Source: CAWJTV01 sp963845695 (lineage in GTDB: Bacteria; Planctomycetota; Planctomycetia; Isosphaerales; Isosphaeraceae). Taken from it: a DNA stretch of 64,000 bases. The translations under genes and the position numbers were made by a program. A model generated the notes under the pieces. The model saw only the letters and a list, made by a program, of their open reading frames with translations. It ran no database searches and was not told the origin of the DNA. Each line of letters begins with the position of its first letter. Position 1 is the first letter of the stretch. The stretch covers positions 88,797 through 152,796 of the forward strand of contig CAWJTQ010000018.1 in NCBI GenBank assembly GCA_963845695.1, given 5' to 3'. This document shows positions 1-11,101 of this stretch, in pieces.

Positions 1-3000
1 CCGGTCTGATCACTGCGACCAATAACTCGACGATTGACCTCGGAGACACATTCAAGACATCCGAGATGGGCACCATCGACGGCACTGACGGCGTCGTCAG
101 CCTCACCGGGACGCTGATCAACGACGAGACCCTGGCCTTGACCGATGCAACCGGATCGTTCTACCTCGGTGGAGGCACCATCGACGGCGGCACGGTCACG
201 ACCAGCGGCAATGCGGAACTGGTCGGCTTTCTCAGCGGCACCCTGAATGCCGTAACGCTCAACGGCACTCTCAACGACGGCATGTTCCCGGCGCTTGGAC
301 TGAACATTACGAACGGGCTGACGCTGAATGGCGGTACGATCACGATCGCCGGGACGAATTCCCTTGACTTCGCCGGCACCCAGACCTTGAGTGGTACCGG
401 CACGGTCTCTGTTGCCAGTCTGATCAACAGTGTGTCCCTGATCGTGGACGGCACCGGTGACAGCCTGACCATCGCGCCGGGAATCACCATACAGGGCCAT
501 GGCTTCGTCGGTGAGCTCTCCGGCGGCTCGGTCACCATTAACGGCACCATCGCCGCCAATGACGGCGGCACCCTAATCGTCCAGGGATGCACCAACTTAG
601 CGAACGGAACTCTGACCGGCGGGACGTGGGAGGCGAGCAACAACAGCACGTTGCGAATCATCGGCGCCCAGATCGCCACCAACGCCGCAAGCGTCCTGCT
701 CAGCGGGTCCCAGTCGCACATCTATAGCGACACCGCCACGACTAATGCCCTCGCGGCGCTTTCCGCAAACGCCGTTGGGGGCCAGGTCACCGTGACCGGG
801 GGCGCGAACCTCGTCGACACCGCCAGCCTGACCAACGCCGGCACCGTGACCCTCGGCCCGAACAGTTCGCTGACCGTGGCGGGCTACACCCAGACCGGGG
901 GCGGCACCAGCCTCCAGGGAGCAACGCTGGCAACGTCGCAACCCGCCGGAGTCAACATCGAGGCAGGTACCTTCAGCGGGCCGGGGTCGGTCCAGGGTGA
1001 CCTCACCAACGCCGCCGCCCTGGACCTAGGGACCGCGGTGGGGACGCTCAACGTGACGGGCGACTACACCCAGACAGCGACCGGCTCCATGTCCGTCAAG
1101 CTGGGCGGCACGGCCCCGGGAACCCAGTACGACCAGGTCAACGTGACCGGGTCGGCCAACCTTGACGGTACGCTCGACATTAACCTGGTCAACGGGTTCG
1201 GACCCTCGGCCGGGCAGACATTCCAGGTGCTCTCGTTCGCCGACAGCCTTGGGAGTTTTGTCACTGTCAACGGCCTCGCGCCGAACAACCAAGCGACCCT
1301 GCAACCCATCTCCAACCCGAACAACTTCACGCTCCAGGCCATCGCCACGGCCCCCGACCTCCTCCCGCTCGATGTGACTGTCCCGCCGGGGACCGTGATC
1401 CCCGGCCAGCCGATCACCATTGGCTATACCATAACAAACCAGGGAGGGACCGGCCTGAGCGGGAACTGGGTGGACTCCGTCTTCCTCTCGAGCACGCCTT
1501 CGCTTGATGCGAGTGCCATATTGATCGGGCAGGTCCAGCACACCGGCGGGCTGAGCGTCACCAGCAGCTACGCCGGCAGCCTGACGGCACCCTTGCCGGG
1601 GGTGCTGGACGGGAACTATTACGTGCTCGTCGAGGCCGACAGCCAGCTCATGACTTCCGACAGCAATCGGGGCAACAACGTCCTGGCCGCGACCAGCCTG
1701 TTATCCGTGACCATCCCCACCCTAACCTTGGGAACATCGGTCACAGGGACGGTCGCCGCGGGGCAGGATGTCTACTATCAGCTCAATCTCACCCCGGGAG
1801 CCGACGTGGAGATTTCCGGCGACTATTCGGTCACCGGCGAAGCGAACTTGCTGGTGAGCTACTTGGTCCTGCCCGACAGCTCGAATTACGATGAGGCGGC
1901 CACCGACCCGTCCTCGGCCAACCCGCAGATCACGCTGGCACAGCCGCAAGGCGGCGCCTACTACATCCTGATCCAGGGTCAACCGGGGGCGGGGAGCGGA
2001 CAGGCCTTTACGCTTGGGGCCAATGTCGTTCCCTTTGCCATCGACAGCGTCAGTCCGATCCAGGGCAGCAACAGCGGACAAGCCACGATCACGGTCGCGG
2101 GCTCGGAATTCACGCCGCAAACGGTCGTCCAGCTCGATGCCTCGAACGGCACGGTGCTCGACGCTTCGACCGTCCAATTCCAGGATGACACGACCCTCTT
2201 CGCCACGTTCGATCTCACAGGCTTGACGCCCGGGACCTACGACGTCCGGGCCACCGACCCGAACAACCAGACGGTGGCTGATCCCGGGGCGTTCACCGTT
2301 GTGAGCGGCAACCCCGGCCACCTTCAAGCCTTCATCACGACGGCCGCGTTCATCCGCCTGAACCAACCCGATACCACGGTCACCATCGATTACGAGAACA
2401 CTGGCGATACCGATATCCCGGCGCCCTTGCTCACGCTTTTCGCCACGAACGCTGTGATGCGCCTGCCCAGCCAAGACCAATATGTCGGCAGCACGATCCA
2501 GGTGCTCGCGATCGACCAGAACGGCCCTGCCGGCACGCTGCCGCCCGGCTATCAGGGCACCATCACGGTGGACTACCAGTACACGCCGCCCCAGGGTTCC
2601 GACCCTCAAGCCGATTTCGACCTGTCCTTGCCCCCCGCCCCGACGACTCCGATCAACTGGAGCAGTCTCGAGGCGGGCAGCCAACCCAGTGACATCAGCT
2701 CCGCGGCGTGGAATGTGATCTGGGGCAACTTCACGGCCGCTGTCGGTCCGACCTTCGGGCCATATCAAACGGCCCTCGACAACCTTGCGACGTACTTCAG
2801 CCAGATCGGCATTTACACCCCGGATGTCAATCGTCTCTTTGACTTTGCCCTCACCCAGGCGGACGCGACACTGCCGACCCCGACGCTCGGCAGCACGGTG
2901 GATGCCTCGGTGCCCACGCCGGGCCTCGCCTTGACGTTCGAACGCACGTTCCAACAGCCGATTTCGGGCCGCTACCAGTTGGGCCCATTCGGACGCGGCT

Positions 3001-4973
3001 GGACCGACAATTGGGCGATTTCGGCCACGACGGATAGCCAGGGAAATGTCACCGTCGACGAGGGCGGGGCAATCCTCTCCTTCGCTCTGCAAGCCGACGG
3101 GACCTACGAGGCTTCGCCGGGCGAGAATGAGACCTTGACCATGGTCGCCGGGGCCTATCAGCTCCGCGAAGCCGATGGTACGATCCTGGCCTTCAACCCG
3201 AACGGCACGCTCAATGATGAGCAGGATCCCAACAACAACCGAATCACGGCCGGGTATACCGATGGGCAACTGACCAGCCTCACCGATTCCAACGGCGCAT
3301 CACTCACCCTGACTTATAACTCCCAAGGATCCATCAGCCAGATTACCGACTCGACCGGACGAGTGACCACATACACCTACGATGCCAGTGGGCAACTGCT
3401 CCTGAGTGTGACGAGCCCGGTGGAGAACGAGCAATACACGTATGTCACCGGGCAGGGCCCGGCCCAGCAATACGCCTTGGCCTCGATCACGAACATGGGC
3501 ATCCCTGTCTATTACACCTACGACGCGGAGGGCCGGCTCATCGAGCAATACCAGGCCGGGGGTGTGGAGGCTGTGACTTACGGCTACGGCCTCGGAGGTA
3601 CATTGACGACGACTGATGCGACCGGCGACACCACAACCCAGATGTTCAACGACTTTGGCGAAGCGGTCGTGACCGTGGATGCGCTGGGCCAAACGACCAA
3701 GGTTGTTTACGACACCAACGGCAACCCGGTGCAACAAATCCTGCCCGACGGGACCAGTGAATCCCAAACGTTCAACGAGCAGGACGACCTCACGTCCCAG
3801 ATCGATCCGCTCGGCCAGGCGATCGGCTTGACCTACGATCCCAGTTTCAACGCGCTGACCACCTTCACCGATGCACTCGGCGACGCGACCACCTTCGACT
3901 ACGATAGCCAGGGAAATCTCCTTTCCATAACCGCCGCCGACGGCAGCAGCCAGCAATACGTTCGCAACTCCGAGGGCGAGGTCACCCAATACACCAACGC
4001 CGATGGCCAGACGATCACATACACCTACAATGCGGCGGGGTTAGTGACCAGTCAGACCTTTCCCGACGGCACTTCGACCCAATACACCTACGATGCCCAC
4101 GGCAACCTCCTCACGGCCACCGATGCCAGCGGCACGATCACGCTGACGTGGGGGACCAACTCCGGCGGCCCGGGGCAGATGAGCCTGCTTGCGAGCGTGA
4201 CCTATCCGGACGGCATGTACCTGGATTTCACCTACAACGCCGACGGTGAGCGGACCCAGATGGTCGACCAGAGCGGCTACACGGTGAACTACCAGTACGA
4301 TGCGGCCGGGCGTCTGATTGGCCTCACCGACGGCAGCGGTGCGCCCATCGTGCAGTACACGTATGATGCCGACGGCCGATTGGCTGCTGTCCAGAACGGG
4401 AACGGCACTTATACAACCTACTCGTATGACGCAAACGGGCAACTCCTCTCGCTGATCAACTATGGTCCTCAGCCGTCGCCGAATCAGGCTGGCCCAGTCC
4501 TGTCCGAATTCGACTACACCTATGACGCCCTGGGTCAACCGACCAGCGAGACGACGCTCCAGGGCACGACCACTTACGGCTACGACGCCAACAGCGAGCT
4601 CGATTCGATCATGTTGCCGACAGGCGAGCTCATCACCTACCAGTACGATGCCGCGGGCAATCAGGTCGCCGAAACCGATAACGGCGTCACGACCAGCTTT
4701 ACCACGAACGACGTGAACGAATACACCACCATCGGAGCGACCACCTACACCTACGACGCGGCGGGAAACCTGATCTCGACCAGCGGTCCCGGCGGCACGA
4801 CCACCTACACCTACGACGTCCTGGGCCGCCTCACTGGCGTGACGACCCCCACCGGTACCTGGTCCTACCAGTATGATGCCCTCGGCGACCTGATCGGCGT
4901 GACTCAAAATGGCCAGAAGACGCAGTACCTGGTCGAACCCGACGAGTTTGGCGAGCGTGGTCGGAGAATATGA
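1..4973 (+). CDS. RHS/YD-repeat surface protein, N-terminal and repeat part (5' end outside window)
   Basis: The frame is open from base 3, so the gene starts upstream; the ATG at 66 is only the first Met inside the window. The region to about 1350 is Gly/Thr/Asn-rich beta-helix sequence of the autotransporter-associated type. It is followed by a CARDB-like adhesion domain (about 1350-1690), a pre-peptidase C-terminal (PPC)-like domain (about 1725-2030), an IPT/TIG domain (about 2040-2310), an RHS entry segment with FERTFQQ (about 2900-3060), then more than a dozen YD repeats (YTYDAxG type) to 4950. A very large secreted or surface protein is implied. RHS proteins often form a shell around a C-terminal effector. 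The frame stops at 4971-4973, but the RHS core continues one frame over after an apparent extra base near 4953. Domain reading is confident; function is inference. Confidence 0.85.
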   Translation, partial: GLITATNNSTIDLGDTFKTSEMGTIDGTDGVVSLTGTLINDETLALTDATGSFYLGGGTIDGGTVTTSGNAELVGFLSGTLNAVTLNGTLNDGMFPALGLNITNGLTLNGGTITIAGTNSLDFAGTQTLSGTGTVSVASLINSVSLIVDGTGDSLTIAPGITIQGHGFVGELSGGSVTINGTIAANDGGTLIVQGCTNLANGTLTGGTWEASNNSTLRIIGAQIATNAASVLLSGSQSHIYSDTATTNALAALSANAVGGQVTVTGGANLVDTASLTNAGTVTLGPNSSLTVAGYTQTGGGTSLQGATLATSQPAGVNIEAGTFSGPGSVQGDLTNAAALDLGTAVGTLNVTGDYTQTATGSMSVKLGGTAPGTQYDQVNVTGSANLDGTLDINLVNGFGPSAGQTFQVLSFADSLGSFVTVNGLAPNNQATLQPISNPNNFTLQAIATAPDLLPLDVTVPPGTVIPGQPITIGYTITNQGGTGLSGNWVDSVFLSSTPSLDASAILIGQVQHTGGLSVTSSYAGSLTAPLPGVLDGNYYVLVEADSQLMTSDSNRGNNVLAATSLLSVTIPTLTLGTSVTGTVAAGQDVYYQLNLTPGADVEISGDYSVTGEANLLVSYLVLPDSSNYDEAATDPSSANPQITLAQPQGGAYYILIQGQPGAGSGQAFTLGANVVPFAIDSVSPIQGSNSGQATITVAGSEFTPQTVVQLDASNGTVLDASTVQFQDDTTLFATFDLTGLTPGTYDVRATDPNNQTVADPGAFTVVSGNPGHLQAFITTAAFIRLNQPDTTVTIDYENTGDTDIPAPLLTLFATNAVMRLPSQDQYVGSTIQVLAIDQNGPAGTLPPGYQGTITVDYQYTPPQGSDPQADFDLSLPPAPTTPINWSSLEAGSQPSDISSAAWNVIWGNFTAAVGPTFGPYQTALDNLATYFSQIGIYTPDVNRLFDFALTQADATLPTPTLGSTVDASVPTPGLALTFERTFQQPISGRYQLGPFGRGWTDNWAISATTDSQGNVTVDEGGAILSFALQADGTYEASPGENETLTMVAGAYQLREADGTILAFNPNGTLNDEQDPNNNRITAGYTDGQLTSLTDSNGASLTLTYNSQGSISQITDSTGRVTTYTYDASGQLLLSVTSPVENEQYTYVTGQGPAQQYALASITNMGIPVYYTYDAEGRLIEQYQAGGVEAVTYGYGLGGTLTTTDATGDTTTQMFNDFGEAVVTVDALGQTTKVVYDTNGNPVQQILPDGTSESQTFNEQDDLTSQIDPLGQAIGLTYDPSFNALTTFTDALGDATTFDYDSQGNLLSITAADGSSQQYVRNSEGEVTQYTNADGQTITYTYNAAGLVTSQTFPDGTSTQYTYDAHGNLLTATDASGTITLTWGTNSGGPGQMSLLASVTYPDGMYLDFTYNADGERTQMVDQSGYTVNYQYDAAGRLIGLTDGSGAPIVQYTYDADGRLAAVQNGNGTYTTYSYDANGQLLSLINYGPQPSPNQAGPVLSEFDYTYDALGQPTSETTLQGTTTYGYDANSELDSIMLPTGELITYQYDAAGNQVAETDNGVTTSFTTNDVNEYTTIGATTYTYDAAGNLISTSGPGGTTTYTYDVLGRLTGVTTPTGTWSYQYDALGDLIGVTQNGQKTQYLVEPDEFGERGRRI

Positions 4974-7900
4974 CGGTGCCGGCAATCTCATCGCTCATTA
5001 CACCCAGGGCCTGGCGTTGGTGAGTCGCGTGGATGCCAGTGGCTCCGCCGCGTACTACAACTTCGATGCGAGCGGCAACACCGTGGGGCTCTCAGGCTCT
5101 TCCGGGAGCTATCTCAACAGCTACAGCTACCTGCCTTTCGGACAGGTCCTGAGCGCCACGGGCACCATCGCCAACCCGTTCCAGTTCGGCGGCCAGGCGG
5201 GGGTAATGACTCAAAGTAACGGGCTCGACATGATGGGGGCCCGGTTTTACGATCCGGCCGCCGACCGCTTCCTGAGCCGCGACCCGACCGGCCTGGCAGG
5301 CGGGAGCAATCTCTACGAGTACGCCGCCAATAGCCCGGTGTTGTACGGGGATCCGACGGGTCACGGCTGGGAGTTTTGGCTGCCCGAAGTAGCCAAATCG
5401 GCAGGCAAGTACCTGGCTCCTCTGGGGCCGGTAGGCGGAGGCGCGGCAGGGCTGGGCACGGTCGGCACCGTGGCTGTAGGAGTTGCCGCGATTAGCTGGG
5501 GCATTGTGATATATGAGATAGCGACGTTCCCCTCAATCCACGTCCCCATTGTCACCACGGGGCCGGGCGGCGAAGAGATCCTAGTTACGCCGGCCACCCC
5601 CATCGATCCAAACTTTATCTCGGGCCCGGCCGGCTATGGACCCCAGGGTTTTGTCGAGCCGGAGACTCCGCTCCCCTATGAGATCGCCTTCGAGAACGAG
5701 TCAGCCGCCACCGCCCAGCCCAGGTGGTCGAGGTGACCCAGCAGCTCGACCCTAACCTGGACTGGAGCACCTTCCAGCTCGGCGACTTCGGATTCGGCAG
5801 CCAGGTTTACGCGGTTCCGGCCGGCCTGACCTCGTACAGCGTCCGGATCGACGCGACCAGCACCGTTGGCGTCTATGTGGATGTGACCGCCCAGTTCGAT
5901 GTGCTGACCGGCCTCCTCACCTGGACGTTCACCTCGATTGATCCCACCACGCTGGATATTCCGGTCGGCAACGTACTGGAAGGGTTCCTGCCGCCCGATG
6001 TGACCGCGCCCGAAGGCGAGGGGTGGGTCAGCTACACCATCCAGCCCAAAGGCTCTGACTCCACCGGGACAGTCGTCGATGCCCAAGCTACAGTCATCTT
6101 CAATGCGGGCCTATCCGACCAGAGTTCCCTGGCCACCGAGGCGATCTTCAACACCATCGACAACGGCCCACCCACCAGCAGCGTGAACCCGCTCCCCGTG
6201 GCCGTGACCACGCCCAGCTTCAACGTCTCCTGGTCGGGCCAGGACGATCCGGGCGGCTCGGGGGTCGCCAGCTTATGGCATCTACGTCTCCGACGACGGC
6301 GGCCCGTTCACACCGTTCGCAACTGATACGACCGAGACCTCGGCGACTTTCACCGGCCAGTATGGCCATACCTATGGCTTCTACTCCGTCGCAACCGACA
6401 ACGTCGGCAACGTTCAGCCGACCCCTACGGCAGCTCAGGCGACGACCCAGGTTATCCCCCCGTTGACCGTCAATGGATCGCCGACAGTCTCGCCGAATCC
6501 ACGCAATACCTCGGTCTCCTCGATCGCCGTCAGTCTCAGCGAGATGGTCGACCTCAGGGCTTCGACTATCAGGCATTGAGCCTGACCGATAACGGCGGCC
6601 CCAACCTGATCACGAGCGCCGTCACTGTCGACGCCAGATCGACCACGGATACCTACCTGATCAGCGGCCTGGCCGGCCTGACCGCTGCCAAGGGCAATGT
6701 ACACGCTGACCATCAATGCAGCCGACATCACGGACCCGTACGGGAACCCCGGCACGGGCTCGCTCTCGACCTCCTGGCTGATGGACACCACCCCGCCCAC
6801 CAGCCACGTCAACCCACTAGCCGCCCGCGGCACCAGCCTCAGCTTCGCCGTCTCGGTCACGGGGTCCGACCCCGACGGGGCCAGCGGCAGCCCGCCTTCC
6901 GGCGTCGCGTCATACGATATCTATGCCTCGATCAACGGAGGATCCTGGTCGCTCTGGACGAACGTCCCGGCCTCCAATCCGACGGCCGCGTACACCGGCC
7001 AGAGCAACACGACCTATAACTTCTACAGCATCGCCCACGACCTCGCCGGCAACATCGAGAGCAAGACGCCGCTGATCGAGGCCAGCACCTATCTCCCCGA
7101 CCTGACCCCGCCGGTCACCTCCGTCGAACGGAACCACGGGGACCAACCCCAGCACGGTCAACACCAGTACAGGCACCTTCACCCTCGACCTTACCGGCAG
7201 CGACCCCGGCGGTGGCATCGTCACCGACTTCGAGGTCTTCGTCTCGGTCGATTCCGGTTCGTACACGATGATCAACGGCACGGCCATCCCGGCGGGCCCA
7301 CCCAACAGTCAGGGCAACAGTTCCGCGACGATCCCCTACCAGGGCCTGACCGACGGCTCACCGCATCAATATGCGTTCTATAGCATCGGGTTCGACAGCG
7401 CGGGCAACGTGCAGTTGGCGCCTTCGACCCCGAACCTGACCCTGACCGAGACCTTCGCCCAGCCCTCGGCGCTCCAGGTGACGAACCTGATCGTCGAGAA
7501 CGGCGCCGTGGAGCGGTCTTATATCCGGTACCTCGACATCGGATTCAACGAATCGGACAGCCAGAGCGGCAGCGAGCTCACCCAGATCGCCGATTCGATC
7601 AGTACGTCGTCCTCCGACATCGTGATCTCCAAGTACGACCTCAACGGCGACCTGTCGAGCAAGACGGCCGTGTCGCTCTCGGGCGTGTCCGTCGCGGTCA
7701 TCGACCACGCGATCGAGCTCGACTTCGGCGTCAGCGGCCTCGGCGGCAACCCCAACACGACGGCCGCCGACGGCTATTACGAGGTCGATATCCAGCTTCC
7801 GAACGGTCAAACCGCGGTCCACCATTTCGACCGGCTGCTGGGCGACGTGACCGGCGACGGGATCGTCGACCAGAACGACCTGAACGATATTGCGTCCGAG

Positions 7901-8038
7901 ATCGGCCTGTCGAGCCAGTCGGGGATGACCCCATTGGACGCCGACGTGACCGGCGACGGCTCGGTCACGGCTTTGGACCTGACGCTCGCCACTCGCTCGA
8001 AAGGGCACAAGCTGGGATCGGGCCTATCGCTGGGATGA
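4951..8038 (+). CDS. Continuation of the RHS protein: RHS core, Ig-like repeats and dockerin-like C-terminus (frame broken)
   Basis: This is the 3' part of the preceding gene, split over several frames. The RHS core signature GARFYDPAADRFLSRDPTG lies near 5240-5300, followed by SNLYEYAANSP. After it come a small hydrophobic stretch (about 5440-5530), a conserved-repeat-like region and Ig/fn3-like modules with recurring GNVQ and SxVNPL motifs (about 6150-7450). The C-terminus holds two EF-hand-like segments, GDVTGDGIVDQNDLNDI and DADVTGDGSVTALDL, typical of type I dockerin. Restoring the sense frame needs single-base changes near 5712 (missing C), 6274 (extra T), 6557 (missing G), 6697 (extra base) and 7124 (extra G). 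Several fall in homopolymers, so sequence error is likely. The alternative is a decaying giant gene. Stop at 8036-8038. Confidence 0.7.
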
Positions 8039-8186
8039 GAGATCAACTTAACCTCACCTCGGTGGGTGGTACCCGGAGGCGCCCGGCACCACCCACCCAA
8101 CAACCAACAAACCGACCTGTCACAGTCACGAAACCACAGTGGATGCCGACGAGGATCTCCAAGACCTGATGAGGGGGCTGCCAACG

Positions 8187-9799
8187 ATGTTCCGAACCAA
8201 CGCGAAGACAAGGCATTGCCGTATCGGTCTCGAGCCACTGGAAGCGCGGGAGCTGCTCTCGGGCAGCCCCTCGGCGCACGCGATCATCAGCGGGGACGCG
8301 ACGCCGCAGGCGTCGGTCCCGATCACGCTCCACCTCGCCGGCTCGTGCACCCGGCCGGCGACTACGTCGATGTCGCCTCGAAGCACCTCGTGCTGACCGG
8401 ACAGACCGCGGCCGGCTCGAGGGTCGTCCTGAAGAAGATGCTCGCCTCGGGCAAGCTCCGGACCGTTGCCAGGGCGACGCGCAAACGCCGAGGGGGCCTA
8501 CCAGTTCCGGATCGATTGCGGGATGGGGACGACCTCATTCACGGCCCAGGTCGCCGAAGCGACGGGCCGCGCGAGCAGCCCCGTCCTGTCCGTGACGCGA
8601 GCGAACCAGGCGATCGTCTGGAACTCGATCGCGCTGGAGGCGGTCCGCACCGCTCATCTGCAAGCGCCCGATACGTCCCGAGTTCTGGCGATCGTCGCGA
8701 TCTCGGTCTATGACGCGGTCAACGCAGTCGATCCGAGATATGCCTCATACCGTGACGTGACGGCCAAGGTCTCCCCGGGGACCTCCGCCGCCGCGGCGGC
8801 GGCCGCCGCGGCCGAGACCGCCCTGGCCGGCCTCCTCCCGCAGCAGTCGGACATGCTCAAGGCGGAGCTGACCGCCACGATGTCGGCGATCCCCGCCGGG
8901 CGGGGTCGCAATCTCGGGCTGGCGCTGGGCACCACGGTCGCGAACCAGATCCTCGCCTCGCGGAGCCACGACGGCGCCAACGTGAAAGTCAACTACGTCC
9001 CGGGCACGGGTCCGGGCGACTGGGTGCCGACTCCTCCGGCTTACGCACCGGCGGTCGAACCCGCAATGGGGCAACGTGACGCCGTTCGCCCTGACCAGCG
9101 GCTCGCAATTCCAGCCGCCGCCACCCCCGGCGATCACCTCGGCCCAGTACGCCCAGGACGTCAACCAGGTCGAGATGCTCGGCGGCACGACCAGCACCGT
9201 CCGGACCGCGGACGAGACGGCGCTCGCCCGCTTCTGGTCGGATCTCCCCGGCACCTTCGACCCGCCCGGACACTGGAACCAGATCACCGAGATCGCCGCC
9301 CTCACGGCGAAGACCAACCTGGAAAACTCGGCCCGGGCGTTGGCCCTGGTCAACATCGCCCTGGCCGACGCCGGCATCGAGGCCTGGAACGTCAAGTACA
9401 CGGACAACACCGTGCGGCCGGTGACGGTGATCCGCGACGGGGCCGACGGCGTCAACCCCCTGATCACGGCCGACCCGACCTGGACGCCCCTCTGGAACAC
9501 GCCCGCGTTCCCGTCCTACATCTCGGGACACAGCACCTTCAGCGCCGGCCGCCGCGACCGTCCTCACCTCGATCTTCGGAAATCGGTTCGCCTTCACCGA
9601 CCCCGGCGATCCGACGGAGAACCTCAGCCCGCGCCATTTCACCAGCTTCGATGCGGCCGCCCAGGAAGCGGGGATGAGTCGGATCTACGGCGGCATCCAT
9701 TTCCTGTCGGATAACATCTCCGGCCTCCAGGTCGGCGGCGAGGTCGGTCAGTACGTCGTGCAGCACGAGCTGCACGCGCTCAAAGCAGACAAGTCGTGA
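8187..9799 (+). CDS. Secreted vanadium haloperoxidase / PAP2-family protein (frameshifted)
   Basis: The ATG at 8187 begins MFRTNAKTRHCRIGLEPLEA, continuing RELLSG: the N-terminal LEPLExRxLLS motif common on planctomycete exported proteins. The C-terminal half carries all three acid phosphatase/vanadium haloperoxidase motifs: KYTDNTVRP (K-x6-RP, near 9390), PSYISGHSTF (near 9510) and SRIYGGIHFLSD (SR-x5-H-x3-D, near 9675). The family either oxidises halides with vanadate and peroxide or acts as a phosphatase; the choice cannot be made from sequence alone. Frame changes near 8340 (missing base), 8478, 9066 and 9545 (extra bases) split it over three frames, but the catalytic motifs survive in the rebuilt protein. 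It follows the RHS gene by about 150 bp. Confidence 0.78.
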
Positions 9800-10404
9800 A
9801 ATCCGAAGCCCTGACGAGGCATGTCCTGGCTCAGTGCGGGAAACGCAGCCCAACTGGGGTGACGTGCTCGATCGTCATCCCTGCACTTTGGATACCGGAG
9901 CCCGTAACGGGCACATCGCTGCTCTCAAGGGGCTGCCTCTAGTCCACGAAATCACAAACAACCGCTCATGGGCCGCACGAGTTCACCGCTCGCCGATCGA
10001 CCCGACCACGGAAGCGGTCCGCAGACCAGAGACTTGAACACGAAATCCACGAAATCCACGAAAAAAAATCAGGTATCGTGAGAACAAGACCCGAGGGAGC
10101 CGGCAGCTTCCTGTTCTGGTGGATGGTCATTTCGGATCTGGGGGACGAGTCCTCTGGGGCTGATGCGACGCCTTCCCAGGAACATCGAAGCAACGATTCC
10201 GGCTACTTCACGTCATCGGCGTCCGATGCAGGGCGAGCCATGAATTCCGAGAGTACGCGAACCCTCAGTTCGATCACGACACCCGTGATCACCGAATCTC
10301 GTGCCTCGGTGGACCCGCCCCAGGGAGGCAGGATTCCTGTATAATCTTCACGGGTCGGTCATCGGCCCGGTCCTTTTCAGGGATCCTCAGACGGCGAGGG
10401 CGAT
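9800..10404. other. Gene-free stretch with dispersed repeat A
   Basis: No convincing gene is present. The stretch holds one copy of a 210-bp dispersed repeat (9937-10146). A TATAAT hexamer at 10340-10345 lies about 60 bases before the next start codon; I see no clear -35 partner. Confidence 0.6.
9937..10146 (+). repeat. Dispersed repeat A, copy 1
   Basis: About 210 bp that recur in the same orientation at 18561-18769 with scattered substitutions and small indels. The shared sequence starts CTCTAGTCCACGAAATCAC, contains a short CACGAAATC tandem ending in an A run, and ends near TTTCGGATCTG. It contains no plausible ORF and no terminal inverted repeats, and lies between genes in both places. 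Confidence 0.85.
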
Positions 10405-10899
10405 GTGATCAGGTTTGTTGTGCGCAAGCTTCCCCCACACTGGTTTTTCGTGCCGTCGAAACGGCGGCTCCGAGAACTTCTCGACCAACCAGGAGCTGAT
10501 CTCTCGGTGGTGGAGTTCGGCCGTACGGGATTCCGCAATTCAGCCGATCGGATCCCCATCGGCTTCCTGGAATCGCGCGTGGTGGGAGGCCGTTGGTGTT
10601 TCTATTTGCGACTCTGGGGTGTGCGCGAAGCGTTGGTCGGGCACCTGCGGGACGAACTCTCGGTGCTCGCTGCCGACGAGATCGAACAGTACATTGGTTC
10701 GTGTTTGCGTCAGCCGCCCTCTGAAGACGTCAAGCCTTCGCAGTTTCATCTTGTTTTCCGCGTCGAGGATGGTCGCGTCCGCGCCCGGTGTTACCAGAAA
10801 GATCTGGAGCGGAACTCTTACTCGACGGGTGAATGGTGGAAGGACAAGACTCGTAGCGTGGATGAAGATCTGCAAAGTGAACCGACCATTCTGGCTTGA
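10405..10899 (+). CDS. Hypothetical protein, 164 aa
   Basis: Not recognised. The GTG at 10405 is preceded by GAGGG four bases upstream, and a TATAAT hexamer sits at 10340. The protein is soluble and mixed-charge, with no signal peptide or membrane segment. It opens MIRFVVRKLPPHWFFVPSKR and has a Trp/Tyr-rich middle (RWCFYLRLWG). Its end overlaps the next gene by 38 bases in another frame, so the two are probably cotranscribed. The competing 228-aa frame over the same bases is Ser/Arg-rich and looks like a shadow except for its last 79 residues. Confidence 0.55.
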   Translation: MIRFVVRKLPPHWFFVPSKRRLRELLDQPGADLSVVEFGRTGFRNSADRIPIGFLESRVVGGRWCFYLRLWGVREALVGHLRDELSVLAADEIEQYIGSCLRQPPSEDVKPSQFHLVFRVEDGRVRARCYQKDLERNSYSTGEWWKDKTRSVDEDLQSEPTILA

Positions 10900-11101
10900 C
10901 ACGCTCTACCTGAAGGCGTTTTTCGGCCCGCCCGCCGTTCTCACCGCCGTCGCGACCGCGCTCCTGGCCGGCTACTTCGAAAAGAGCGGCCAGGCTCGGT
11001 TGTGCGTATATGTTGGATCGGTCGCCCTGGCCGAACTACTATGGCTCTGCGGCCTCATCACATGGTTGCACTGTCTCGAAGTCAGAAGCGACTCCCTCTA
11101 G
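10862..11101 (+). CDS. Small membrane protein, 79 aa
   Basis: The ATG at 10862 gives a 79-residue protein beginning MKICKVNRPFWLD. Two hydrophobic segments (about residues 18-34, FFGPPAVLTAVATALLAGY, and 45-67, VYVGSVALAELLWLCGLI) suggest a two-pass membrane protein with a short polar loop. It overlaps the upstream hypothetical gene by 38 bases. Its TAG stop at 11099-11101 overlaps the convergent selD stop. No family recognised; the hydrophobic profile is the main support. Confidence 0.5.
   Translation: MKICKVNRPFWLDTLYLKAFFGPPAVLTAVATALLAGYFEKSGQARLCVYVGSVALAELLWLCGLITWLHCLEVRSDSL

Noticed and set aside
1722..3269. Long minus-strand open frame (515 codons) opposite the RHS gene
   Set aside because: Arg/Gly/Val-rich shadow of a high-GC coding strand; the plus strand carries clear domains over the same bases.
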